Program-made: the position numbers and the translations under genes | In this document: in pieces, positions 1 to 5,039 of the stretch | Numbering within the stretch: position 1 is the first letter of the stretch | Layout: every line of letters starts with the position of its first letter | Source of the DNA: a virus | Direction: 5' to 3' (one strand) | Virus record (IMG/VR): IMGVR_UViG_3300032086_000936 | Coordinates: 1 to 33,290 of that record | DNA length: 33,290 nucleotides | The notes under the pieces: generated by a model | Told to the model about the DNA's origin: nothing | The model's database searches: none | Seen by the model: the letters and a program-made list of their open reading frames with translations, nothing else

Positions 1-222
1 TTAAAGTCTTATATTTCAGCTTATTGGGGTCCTTCCCATTGGGAGGAATTAGTGCGGCTAGAGGGCCAGATACGCAAGGAACGCAAAGAGCAGCTATATC
101 GCAAGCAAGAAGCCATTGACGCCATTCTAAGCTGGATAATTGGTAGTATTTTTGCTGTTTTGGGTTCTGCTATTATTGGCGGCATAATATGGCTCATAGG
201 AGCCTCACAGGGGCGTTGGTGA
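1..222 (+). CDS. Small membrane protein, 5' end outside window or GTG start at 52
   Basis: The frame is open from base 1 to a TGA at 220-222 (73 codons). The translation has a charged, probably helical stretch rich in Lys, Arg and Glu, followed by one long hydrophobic segment near the C terminus (about residues 48-68), then a short polar tail. It should therefore be a membrane protein with one, possibly two, passes. The start is uncertain. Either the gene begins before the window, or it starts at GTG 52, which has a strong Shine-Dalgarno (GGAGG at 42-46, 5-base spacing). Residues upstream of that GTG still look like protein (Trp-rich, no stop), so a truncated longer gene is plausible and may pair with the fragment at 33137-33290. 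The stop overlaps the next ATG (TGATG). Its place just before the lysis genes suggests a spanin or holin-accessory role, but nothing proves it. Confidence 0.6.
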   Translation, partial: LKSYISAYWGPSHWEELVRLEGQIRKERKEQLYRKQEAIDAILSWIIGSIFAVLGSAIIGGIIWLIGASQGRW

Positions 223-398
223 TGTTGTATATACTTGTGTTTATACAATACATTCCATCAGCAACATTAAAGTATTACCAAATAGGGCCATCATATAGCA
301 CGTTTGAAGAATGCGAAACAGAGCGCAGAAAGGCAAAAGAGGGCTTGATAGTTCACAACAGCCAAACGGTGGCTTGCCTTGAGGTTAGTGGAAAATAA
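222..398 (+). CDS. Small hypothetical protein with N-terminal hydrophobic segment
   Basis: 58 residues from the ATG at 222, which overlaps the upstream TGA as TGATG and so is probably translationally coupled. An upstream in-frame ATG at 189 would extend into the previous gene and lacks a clear ribosome site. The N terminus is hydrophobic (about residues 1-16) and could be a signal peptide or anchor. The rest is polar with two cysteines, one in a Phe-Glu-Glu-Cys-Glu motif and one near the end, which might form a disulfide outside the cytoplasm. A similar Cys/aromatic spacing occurs in the leftward 76-residue protein at 1836-2066. I do not recognise the family. Its position next to holin and endolysin makes a lysis-accessory or envelope role possible. 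Confidence 0.5.
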   Translation: MLYILVFIQYIPSATLKYYQIGPSYSTFEECETERRKAKEGLIVHNSQTVACLEVSGK

Positions 399-417
399 GT
401 TGGGTCAGTGGGTTGTT

Positions 418-446
418 TTGACGCAGGCAAATAAAGTCGTTATTAT
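418..446 (+). promoter_or_regulatory. Sigma70-type promoter for the lysis cassette
   Basis: TTGACG at 418-423 and TATTAT at 441-446 are separated by exactly 17 bases. Both hexamers match five of six consensus positions. The site lies in the only gap of the left-end gene group, 33 bases before the ATG at 479. It would drive the EF-hand protein, holin and endolysin independently of the upstream genes. Confidence 0.6.
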
Positions 447-478
447 CACCACAAACAAACGTATTGCGGAGCATTACT

Positions 479-781
479 ATGGTAGAGGACTACGATCTCA
501 ACAAAAACGGGACGCTAGAGGATGATGAGAGAGCGATCATGCTTGAAGATCGTCGCCGCAAAATGCTGGACGCAGATCATAAGCGTGATGCTCAACTTAA
601 AATGACATGGTTCGCTTTGTCAGGAATGTTGGGGTATCCGTTTTTAATCATCTTGGCTTCATATTTAGGTTTAGTCCAAGCCTCTGAATTACTTGCTGAC
701 ATAGCAGCAGTTTATGTCGTTGCGGTGTCTGGTGTGACTGCGGCATACTTTGGATTTTCTGCAATGGGGGATAGAAAATGA
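479..781 (+). CDS. EF-hand motif membrane protein, candidate holin or holin regulator
   Basis: 100 residues from ATG 479 (GGAG at 468-471, 7-base spacing); a TTG at 464 gives a longer but less likely start. Residues 6-17 form a textbook EF-hand loop: Asp at position 1, Asn at 3, Asn at 5, Gly at 6, Leu at 8, Glu at 12. A charged helix follows, then two hydrophobic segments (about residues 44-64 and 73-95), then a short tail. The topology is that of a two-pass holin with a cytoplasmic acidic N terminus. The stop overlaps the start of the next holin gene (ATGA), so the two are probably co-translated. The EF-hand would suggest calcium binding, but only one loop is present, and EF-hands normally act in pairs. 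Function as holin, antiholin or calcium-sensitive partner is inference. Confidence 0.6.
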   Translation: MVEDYDLNKNGTLEDDERAIMLEDRRRKMLDADHKRDAQLKMTWFALSGMLGYPFLIILASYLGLVQASELLADIAAVYVVAVSGVTAAYFGFSAMGDRK

Positions 782-1245
782 TGACGTTACTGGGAAGCCT
801 ACTTGGGTTTGGCACATCGTTTCTGCCAGAGGTTTTAAACTTTTTTAAAGCTGGACAGGAACACAAACATAGCTTGGAACGAATGCAGCTAGAAATGGAT
901 TTAATGGCGCGACGTTCTGAGTTGAAACTTCAGGAATTAGATAAACAAGCGGAGATAAAAGAAACAGAGGGGTTATACAAACATGACAGTATTGACGCTG
1001 GTGGATTTGTTAACGCGCTCAGAGGTTCAGTCCGTCCTGTTATCACTTATGCTTTTTTTGGCTTATTCGTTGCCATCAAAACGGTGGCTGTGATGACTTT
1101 AATGAACGAACAGGGTGCTGACCTAGCTGGCGCACTAAACGTAATCTGGGATGACAATACAGCGGGTCTGTTCGCAGCTATTATGTCGTTTTGGTTCGGC
1201 AATCGTGCTGTTTCTAAATATTATGCGGTGAAAAACAATGGCTAG
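778..1245 (+). CDS. Holin, GTA/3TM type
   Basis: 155 residues. The N terminus is hydrophobic, followed by a charged helix of about 50 residues rich in Glu, Lys and Leu, then two further hydrophobic segments (about residues 88-110 and 125-145). The C-terminal part, with an Arg-Pro-Val-Ile-Thr-Tyr stretch and a Phe-Trp-Phe-Gly-Asn-Arg motif before a basic tail, resembles the three-TM holin family described for gene-transfer-agent release (GTA_holin_3TM). A holin forms the inner-membrane lesion that lets the endolysin reach the wall. It overlaps the preceding gene by ATGA and the endolysin gene by 8 bases, the usual compact lysis order. Confidence 0.75.
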   Translation: MMTLLGSLLGFGTSFLPEVLNFFKAGQEHKHSLERMQLEMDLMARRSELKLQELDKQAEIKETEGLYKHDSIDAGGFVNALRGSVRPVITYAFFGLFVAIKTVAVMTLMNEQGADLAGALNVIWDDNTAGLFAAIMSFWFGNRAVSKYYAVKNNG

Positions 1246-1864
1246 AGGTGATGCACTAAAAATGCTGCAAAAGACTTGTGGCGTTACACCAGATGGCGAG
1301 TTTGGGCCTAATACGGCAAGAGCTATCGCAGAACACTATGGATTGAATGCTAACCGTGGCGCACACTTGTTGGGTCAGGCAGCGCACGAAAGCGGCAACT
1401 TTATGATTTCTGAGGAAAACTTAAACTACCGTGCAGAAACCATGTGTCGTGTATGGCCCTCACGGTTTAAGTCAGAGGTAGATGCGGAACCATACGCGCG
1501 TAATCCAGAGAAACTTGCAAACAAAGTCTACTCAGGACGCATGGGGAACGGCTCAGAAGCGTCAGGAGATGGGTGGAAGTATGCGGGCAAGGGTTTTATC
1601 CAGCTAACAGGTAAAGACAACATACGCGCTTTTGCGGAGCATATTGGGCGCGATAGCTTGGTAGATGATCCCTCACCGATTGCTGATGAACTCGCGATGG
1701 ATAGTGCCATATTCTTCTTTGAGAAAAACGGCTTGTTTGCAATGGCAGACAAAGGTGTCACTGATAGCATTATCAAAAGCATCACAAAGCGTGTAAATGG
1801 TGGCTATCACGGCCTAGAAGATCGCATGGAAAAGACTAAAAAGATTTATCGGTGGTTGGCCTAA
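1238..1864 (+). CDS. Endolysin, GH19 chitinase-like lysozyme
   Basis: 208 residues. The first 35 residues resemble a short peptidoglycan-binding-like helix pair with an Asp-Gly-Glu-Phe-Gly-Pro motif. The catalytic part carries the GH19 signature His-Glu-Ser-Gly-Asn-Phe (E51 as general acid), a second Glu in Glu-Glu-Asn-Leu-Asn-Tyr (E59/E60), and the substrate-groove motif YAGKGFIQLTG at about 115-125. Length is normal for phage GH19 endolysins. There is no signal peptide, so it would need the holin encoded just upstream. The 3' end overlaps the convergent leftward gene by 29 bases; a weak inverted repeat (CCTA/TAGG) followed by TTTT sits at the stop, too short to call a terminator. Confidence 0.9.
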   Translation: MARGDALKMLQKTCGVTPDGEFGPNTARAIAEHYGLNANRGAHLLGQAAHESGNFMISEENLNYRAETMCRVWPSRFKSEVDAEPYARNPEKLANKVYSGRMGNGSEASGDGWKYAGKGFIQLTGKDNIRAFAEHIGRDSLVDDPSPIADELAMDSAIFFFEKNGLFAMADKGVTDSIIKSITKRVNGGYHGLEDRMEKTKKIYRWLA

Positions 1865-2066
1865 GTTTAGGTTTTATTGATCTAGATAGCGTGTTGGTGC
1901 GTATACACCACATATTAACATCGCTATCCACGTTGAAATACACCCCCATATCTTCATTGTCGCGGATCGCTATTTGACAAGCCTCGTAGTCTGGCAAAAT
2001 CAAATATGTTTCTATGTCAATCCCACGCAGTGTATATTCTATGTATAACGCTGTAAAAAATTCCAT
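1836..2066 (-). CDS. Small hypothetical protein, last gene of leftward operon
   Basis: 76 residues from ATG 2066, preceded by a purine-rich GGAAAGTGAG ribosome site; a GTG at 2075 is in frame but lies inside that site. The protein is moderately hydrophobic at the N terminus, then has an acidic middle with an Asp-Tyr-Glu-Ala-Cys-Gln motif and a second Cys after a Met-Trp pair, ending in a basic Ser/Thr-rich tail. The two-cysteine arrangement recalls the protein at 222-398. No family recognised. It is convergent with and overlaps the endolysin gene, so the two transcripts are antisense at their 3' ends. Confidence 0.5.
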   Translation of the reverse strand: MEFFTALYIEYTLRGIDIETYLILPDYEACQIAIRDNEDMGVYFNVDSDVNMWCIRTNTLSRSIKPKLRPTTDKSF

Positions 2067-2086
2067 TGCACTCACTTTCCGTTTTG

Positions 2087-2176
2087 TTATTTTGTCGCGG
2101 TGGGCGGTTTTTTACCCAGTTTTTGTTGGTAATCCCCTAGCTTATCCCGATGCCAAGCAGCCGCCCACACGATCAT
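2087..2176 (-). CDS. 29-residue small ORF
   Basis: An ATG at 2176 overlaps the TGA of the upstream 119-residue gene (ATGA), and the frame stays open to TAA at 2087-2089. The peptide starts with a short Trp- and Ala-rich hydrophobic segment, then becomes basic (several Lys and a Lys-Lys-Pro-Pro motif). The coupled start and the fact that it fills an otherwise empty 106-base gap between leftward genes support it. Its length gives little statistical support, and no function can be assigned. Confidence 0.4.
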   Translation of the reverse strand: MIVWAAAWHRDKLGDYQQKLGKKPPTATK

Positions 2177-2532
2177 TCTTCTGTTTCTATTTTTGGCAAA
2201 TCCCATTGCCTGATTTCTTGCATAATCCTTGACTGCGTAACATCCTCAATGAATGCGATGTTCTCTATCGTAGTTTGACGCAGCAAGGCGCGGTTTATGC
2301 GTAGAGCCATCTGTGTCGCTCTCTTAGGCCATCTATACTGCCTGTCGTTGGTGTTGATCCCTGTAGGCTGTTTCGGCTCTCTCAGGCGCGTCTGTGGCCT
2401 CTCAGGGGGTGTTGGAGCGTTGGGTTTCTTCCAGCCCTCTTGTTCGCGTTTCATCTGCATCATTGCACCAATTTCTTGTTCTGTTGGCTTGCGTTGCAAT
2501 ACTCGCGTCAAAGTATCGTAATAGTTCACCAT
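2173..2532 (-). CDS. Hypothetical phage protein, charged and helical
   Basis: 119 residues, ATG at 2532 immediately after the stop of the 59-residue gene upstream. The N-terminal third looks helical, with a Leu-Gln-Arg-Lys-Pro-Thr-Glu-Gln-Glu-Ile pattern. A Pro-, Arg- and Lys-rich linker occupies about residues 35-70, followed by another amphipathic helical part. It is net basic and has no cysteines or membrane segments. It could bind nucleic acid or a host protein, but I recognise no domain. It sits in the cluster of short overlapping leftward genes, a typical place for host-takeover or anti-defence genes in phages. Confidence 0.6.
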   Translation of the reverse strand: MVNYYDTLTRVLQRKPTEQEIGAMMQMKREQEGWKKPNAPTPPERPQTRLREPKQPTGINTNDRQYRWPKRATQMALRINRALLRQTTIENIAFIEDVTQSRIMQEIRQWDLPKIETEE

Positions 2533-2711
2533 TATATGTTGTATCCTTTTTTCCTCAATTCTGCTGTAAACCGCCGCAGTTCTTGTTGTGCTGCAAATAT
2601 TTCATTGTTGATGCTAGGTCTTGCATCTGTGCGGTATCGCTCATCTTGCAACCGATCTACCTGCTTGCGCAAGTATTTTAGTATCTGCTCATCGGCTGGG
2701 CTTAGTTTCAT
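2532..2711 (-). CDS. 59-residue helical protein
   Basis: Starts at ATG 2711, overlapping the TGA of the small membrane protein upstream (TGATG), with an AAGGA ribosome site 8 bases away. Longer in-frame starts (2720, 2798) run across that upstream gene and are rejected. The protein is almost entirely charged and amphipathic helix (Leu heptads with Lys, Arg, Gln, Glu), suggesting a short coiled coil. No family recognised. It ends next to the start of the 119-residue gene. Confidence 0.55.
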   Translation of the reverse strand: MKLSPADEQILKYLRKQVDRLQDERYRTDARPSINNEIFAAQQELRRFTAELRKKGYNI

Positions 2712-2812
2712 CACCACCATCCTTTCATTGTGCCTAAAGTCCATGTTGCTACTGCGGCTGCAAATAGAACTGCAATAATTGTATCTTCCCAAGTCCACTT
2801 ACCGTAATTCAT
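2711..2812 (-). CDS. 33-residue single-pass membrane protein
   Basis: ATG 2812 has an excellent ribosome site (GGGGAGAGGAAG just upstream) and overlaps the upstream stop by ATGA. The stop overlaps the next start by TGATG. The peptide has a short polar, Trp-containing N terminus, one hydrophobic segment of about 18 residues (about 11-28), and a tail with Lys-Gly-Trp-Trp. The strong ribosome site and double overlap make this tiny gene convincing despite its length. A role at the host membrane is likely; the exact job is unknown. Confidence 0.6.
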   Translation of the reverse strand: MNYGKWTWEDTIIAVLFAAAVATWTLGTMKGWW

Positions 2813-2985
2813 TCTTCCTCTCCCCACATTTGCTTTTCTAGTTTATCAATGTTTGCTTTTGTCTTGGCGATCATATTGTCCAGGTTATCAACACCCTCGC
2901 GGTCTTTTGCGTAGAACGCTTTAGCGCGTTGCTGCTTTAGGTTTGCTAGGGTCTTTTCGTAGGCGGTGTGCATCTTATCAAGCAT
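2809..2985 (-). CDS. 58-residue coiled-coil protein
   Basis: Starts at ATG 2985, overlapping the end of the 76-residue upstream gene by 8 bases, and ends in TGA overlapping the next start (ATGA). The sequence is Lys/Glu/Gln/Ala-rich with regular Leu, Met and Ile spacing across the whole length, as in a short two-helix coiled coil, and ends with a Trp-Gly-Glu-Glu-Glu tail. No ribosome site stands out, so translation probably depends on coupling. No family recognised. Confidence 0.55.
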   Translation of the reverse strand: MLDKMHTAYEKTLANLKQQRAKAFYAKDREGVDNLDNMIAKTKANIDKLEKQMWGEEE

Positions 2986-3208
2986 CGTGTTTATCCATTA
3001 TGCACTCTACAATGTAATCGTGTGAGAACTTATAGAAGTTGTCGCGGTTTGGGTGGTCAATGTCCTGGGCGTTAAAATCTACCTCTGCCCATGCGGGTTC
3101 GTCTGAGCCGTGCCAGTTAGAACCGCCTGTTGTGTAGTCGTATGCTACGTCAAACGTTATGGTTTCGTCGTTGTAGTCTATTTCTATTTCTGCGCTGTAG
3201 CTTCTCAT
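2978..3208 (-). CDS. Small acidic hypothetical protein
   Basis: 76 residues from ATG 3208, chosen because GGAG lies 7 bases upstream; a longer frame to 3262 would run through the hairpin at 3228-3243. The protein is acidic and aromatic, with alternating polar/hydrophobic residues at the N terminus that suggest beta strands, then a Gly-Gly-Ser-Asn-Trp-His-Gly turn and an Asp- and His-rich C-terminal part. Acidic, compact and early-type small phage proteins are often inhibitors or DNA mimics. That is only a general possibility here. Confidence 0.6.
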   Translation of the reverse strand: MRSYSAEIEIDYNDETITFDVAYDYTTGGSNWHGSDEPAWAEVDFNAQDIDHPNRDNFYKFSHDYIVECIMDKHDA

Positions 3209-3227
3209 TGGTTTGCTCCGTGTTGGT

Positions 3228-3243
3228 GGGGGCCGTAGCCCCC
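3228..3243 (-). terminator. Intercistronic UNCG-type hairpin
   Basis: Read leftward the sequence is GGGGGCTACGGCCCCC: a 6-bp GC stem closed by a UACG tetraloop, an exceptionally stable fold. It follows the stop of the 41-residue gene by 5 bases. No T-run follows in the leftward direction, so it is more likely an RNA-stabilising or partial-attenuation element than a full terminator. The identical 16 bases occur after the capsid gene at 32568-32583. Confidence 0.55.
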
Positions 3244-3248
3244 TGTTG

Positions 3249-3374
3249 TTAAATTTTTGCAAGTTCCGCTATTAGTGCTTTTTTTGTTTTTGCTCTGCAA
3301 ACAACCATCTGCATTCCGTTATGGCTTTCTACCGCGATCCAGTTTTTGCCAGCTTTAAAAATTTCTACGTTCAT
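3249..3374 (-). CDS. 41-residue small protein, first gene of leftward operon
   Basis: ATG 3374 to TAA 3249-3251. The upstream sequence is A-rich with a GGAAG ribosome-like site about 6 bases away. The peptide reads as beta strand, Gly-Lys-Asn turn, beta strand (Trp-Ile-Ala-Val), a second strand with Met-Val-Val-Cys, then a Lys-rich helix, so it could be a tiny compact fold. It is the promoter-proximal gene of the leftward small-gene cluster and is followed by the UNCG hairpin. No family recognised. Confidence 0.55.
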   Translation of the reverse strand: MNVEIFKAGKNWIAVESHNGMQMVVCRAKTKKALIAELAKI

Positions 3375-3483
3375 TTTTGCTTCCTTTCTTACTGTATATG
3401 TAAACATTAGCGTATATTTTTGTAAGTGTAAAGCATAAAAAGTATTTATTTGCGTTTTTATTTACAGGTGATAGTCTGCCGCC
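3375..3483. promoter_or_regulatory. Divergent promoter/operator region between leftward cluster and rusA
   Basis: AT-rich 109-base gap between divergent genes. Read leftward, TTTACA at 3434-3429 region and TAATGT 17 bases on form a plausible promoter for the 41-residue gene. For rusA only a weak pair (TTGTAA 3420-3425, TATTTA 3443-3448, 17-base gap) is visible. The 13-bp TGTAAAGCATAAA (3427-3439) and TGTAAACA (3399-3406) both recur in the region at 6701-6788, suggesting common operators or a shared promoter architecture. Confidence 0.5.
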
Positions 3484-3927
3484 ATGTATAAGGTAGAGAT
3501 AGAAGTATCGGGACAACCGCAGGGCAAGGGCAGACCGCGTTTTACGCGCACTGGACACGCTTATACGCCACCAAGGACTGTTGAGTATGAACAGCGCATT
3601 AGGGCGGCTGCGTGGGCCGAAATGCAGCGTTTAAACCTGGATGCCACCGATAGGCCAGTAGCGGTTGATGTCATAGCGTTTATGAACATCCCGAAGTCTT
3701 GGACTAAGAAAAAGAAGCTAGAGGCTGAATATGGTGCGATCAGTGCTGTTGGTAAGCCCGATTTGGATAACATCGCAAAAGCGGCTTTAGACGGCATAGT
3801 AGGAGATACAGGCGTTATATTTGACGACACCCAGGTAGTTAGCCTCAAATGCAAAAAGACGTTCTGCCACCCTGACCGTGGGCCTGTTCTCTACATATCA
3901 GTGTCTTGGACTGAACCAGAAGAATAA
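3484..3927 (+). CDS. rusA: RusA-family Holliday junction resolvase
   Basis: 147 residues, close to the usual RusA length of about 120-150. The N-terminal Gly-Gln-Pro-Gln-Gly-Lys-Gly-Arg-Pro-Arg motif and the central KPDLDNIAKAALDGI block (91-105), with D93 and D95, are family hallmarks; the downstream Asp pair at 114-115 supplies the further acidic residues of the catalytic set. RusA enzymes are dimeric, metal-dependent nucleases that cut four-way junctions and resolve branched DNA before packaging. The gene is the only rightward gene between two leftward operons and is convergent with the HNH gene, overlapping it by 37 bases. The ribosome site is weak (AGGTGA about 13 bases upstream), but the start matches the family N terminus. 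Confidence 0.9.
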   Translation: MYKVEIEVSGQPQGKGRPRFTRTGHAYTPPRTVEYEQRIRAAAWAEMQRLNLDATDRPVAVDVIAFMNIPKSWTKKKKLEAEYGAISAVGKPDLDNIAKAALDGIVGDTGVIFDDTQVVSLKCKKTFCHPDRGPVLYISVSWTEPEE

Positions 3928-4229
3928 GACCAATCTGGGCCGTATTTCTCACGCCATTCTAGCGGCGATTTGTGTATAGCCAATTTGCTGCTGTCCCATA
4001 AACCCTGGTGATGCCCTTCGCAAAGCGGGATCGCAGTGCTGTCAGATCGTTTTCTAGTTCCGTGGCGATCATGTATAGGGTGATGGGCTGTTGTTGGTGA
4101 TCTTTGGATTTCGCCAAACTTGCGACAAACGCAGCAAGGTTTTTCCCGAACTTCGTTAAGGTATTTTTCATTCTTCTTTGCCTTTGGTTGTTTGAGGCCA
4201 AGAGGTGGCTTGTTTGCGAGGTTGCTCAT
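3891..4229 (-). CDS. HNH-type nuclease, DUF968/Ref-like
   Basis: 112 residues. After a Lys-rich N terminus come Cys-Cys-Val-Cys (C32-C35 spacing), Ala-His-His at 48-50, a His-Gly-Thr-Arg-Lys-Arg-Ser-Asp segment, and Cys-Glu-Gly-His-His at 70-74, ending with Trp-Arg-Glu-Lys-Tyr-Gly. This is the zinc-bound HNH arrangement of the DUF968/Ref group, which includes the phage P1 RecA-dependent nuclease Ref. The likely role is DNA cleavage during recombination. The start overlaps the stop of the upstream nuclease gene (ATGA). Last gene of the leftward recombination operon, overlapping rusA tail to tail. Confidence 0.75.
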   Translation of the reverse strand: MSNLANKPPLGLKQPKAKKNEKYLNEVREKPCCVCRKFGEIQRSPTTAHHPIHDRHGTRKRSDSTAIPLCEGHHQGLWDSSKLAIHKSPLEWREKYGPDWSYSSGSVQDTDM

Positions 4230-4657
4230 AGCTTTTTAAAATCGTTTACTGGTATCTTGCATAATAACTCTGATATTTCTGGGTTATCGCGTCTGCTCCA
4301 TTTTTTGCCTGACCTCGTTAGTTCAAAGGTTTGGTCTAGGTTTACAAAGCCCAATCTATCTTCCCATGATACCACAAAAAAGCACGGTAATCCTGTTGCT
4401 TTTGTTAGTTCGTCAGCTCTTATTTTTTTAGTGAGTGACATAAAGCAATCTTCAAAAGTGCCAAACTTATGTGTGCGGCATCGGATTTCCACGAAAGCTG
4501 TTATTTTATCATCGCGCACCGCTAAATAATCAAATTTATCGTAATGTCCCTGCTTTACCATCTGGCATTTCCATCTGTATTCCAGGTATGCGCTTATTTC
4601 CGTTTCGTTATCTTCGTCGCCCTTCTTGTATATGCCATCATACTGAGAGTGGGTCAT
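4226..4657 (-). CDS. PD-(D/E)XK-like nuclease with Arg in place of the motif Lys
   Basis: 143 residues from ATG 4657; a TTG at 4663 is an alternative. A helix with Glu residues is followed by Phe-Asp-Tyr-Leu-Ala-Val (D43) and Phe-Val-Glu-Ile-Arg-Cys-Arg (E57, R59), then Gly-Thr-Phe-Glu and a Lys-rich helix, then a Pro-Cys-Phe-Phe-Val-Val-Ser-Trp strand. The D...E-X-(K) spacing and the strand-helix-strand order match small PD-(D/E)XK enzymes such as phage recombination nucleases. The canonical Lys is Arg here, which may lower activity or be a tolerated variant. It sits between the DUF1367-like and HNH genes with short overlaps and could be the nuclease partner of the annealing protein. Confidence 0.55.
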   Translation of the reverse strand: MTHSQYDGIYKKGDEDNETEISAYLEYRWKCQMVKQGHYDKFDYLAVRDDKITAFVEIRCRTHKFGTFEDCFMSLTKKIRADELTKATGLPCFFVVSWEDRLGFVNLDQTFELTRSGKKWSRRDNPEISELLCKIPVNDFKKL

Positions 4658-5039
4658 AACCAAGTGTCTCCGCTAGTTTAGCCATAGCCATTTCAAAGTA
4701 GCTGTTAAATTCGTCTTGCTCCATATCTTCAAAGCTAATGCTGTCTATGACGCGCATGTGGCATCCCGCCAGGTTATTCCAACGCATTTTAACATACCCA
4801 CACGCCCACTTTAGATCGTTGTGTAAGTGATCGTCCGTGGGCCACTTTCCAGTAGCCTCACGCACTTTGCGCAGCGTTGCCCAATACAAGTTATGCTGTG
4901 GGTTGGAACGCTTCTTTGTTTTCTGCATGTTGAAAACGGTGCCTTGTGAGCAATCTTCTAGCTGTATTGCATCATATTCCGTTAGTGGAACCAAAGCACC
5001 TTCAACCTTCATTACTTGTATCTTAGTCATAGTCGCCAT
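4638..5039 (-). CDS. DUF1367/NinB-like recombination-associated protein
   Basis: 133 residues from ATG 5039 (alternative ATG 5030); both overlap the upstream gene and neither has a strong ribosome site. The block Ser-Asn-Pro-Gln-His-Asn-Leu-Tyr-Trp at about 45-53, the Trp-Pro-Thr-Asp-Asp-His-Leu-His motif, and the C-terminal Met-Ala-Lys-Leu-Ala-Glu-Thr-Leu-Gly-Tyr-Asp-Pro-Leu match phage DUF1367 proteins, which resemble the NinB recombination group. These proteins are usually encoded beside SSB, resolvase and annealing genes, as here. A DNA-binding role in recombination is likely; the biochemistry is not established by the sequence. Confidence 0.65.
   Translation of the reverse strand: MATMTKIQVMKVEGALVPLTEYDAIQLEDCSQGTVFNMQKTKKRSNPQHNLYWATLRKVREATGKWPTDDHLHNDLKWACGYVKMRWNNLAGCHMRVIDSISFEDMEQDEFNSYFEMAMAKLAETLGYDPLSV

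Noticed and set aside
1859-1878. Inverted repeat CCTA/TAGG followed by TTTT at the endolysin stop as a terminator
   Set aside because: Stem of four base pairs is too weak; could occur by chance.
2297-2778. Rightward ORFs overlapping the leftward small-gene cluster
   Set aside because: They lie antisense to genes with good ribosome sites and coupled starts; compositions are Cys/Leu/Ser-rich as expected of shadow frames.
3355-3558. Leftward 67-residue ORF across the 3375-3483 region
   Set aside because: It runs over the rusA start, the AT-rich promoter region and the start of the 41-residue gene; no ribosome site; composition matches non-coding AT-rich DNA.
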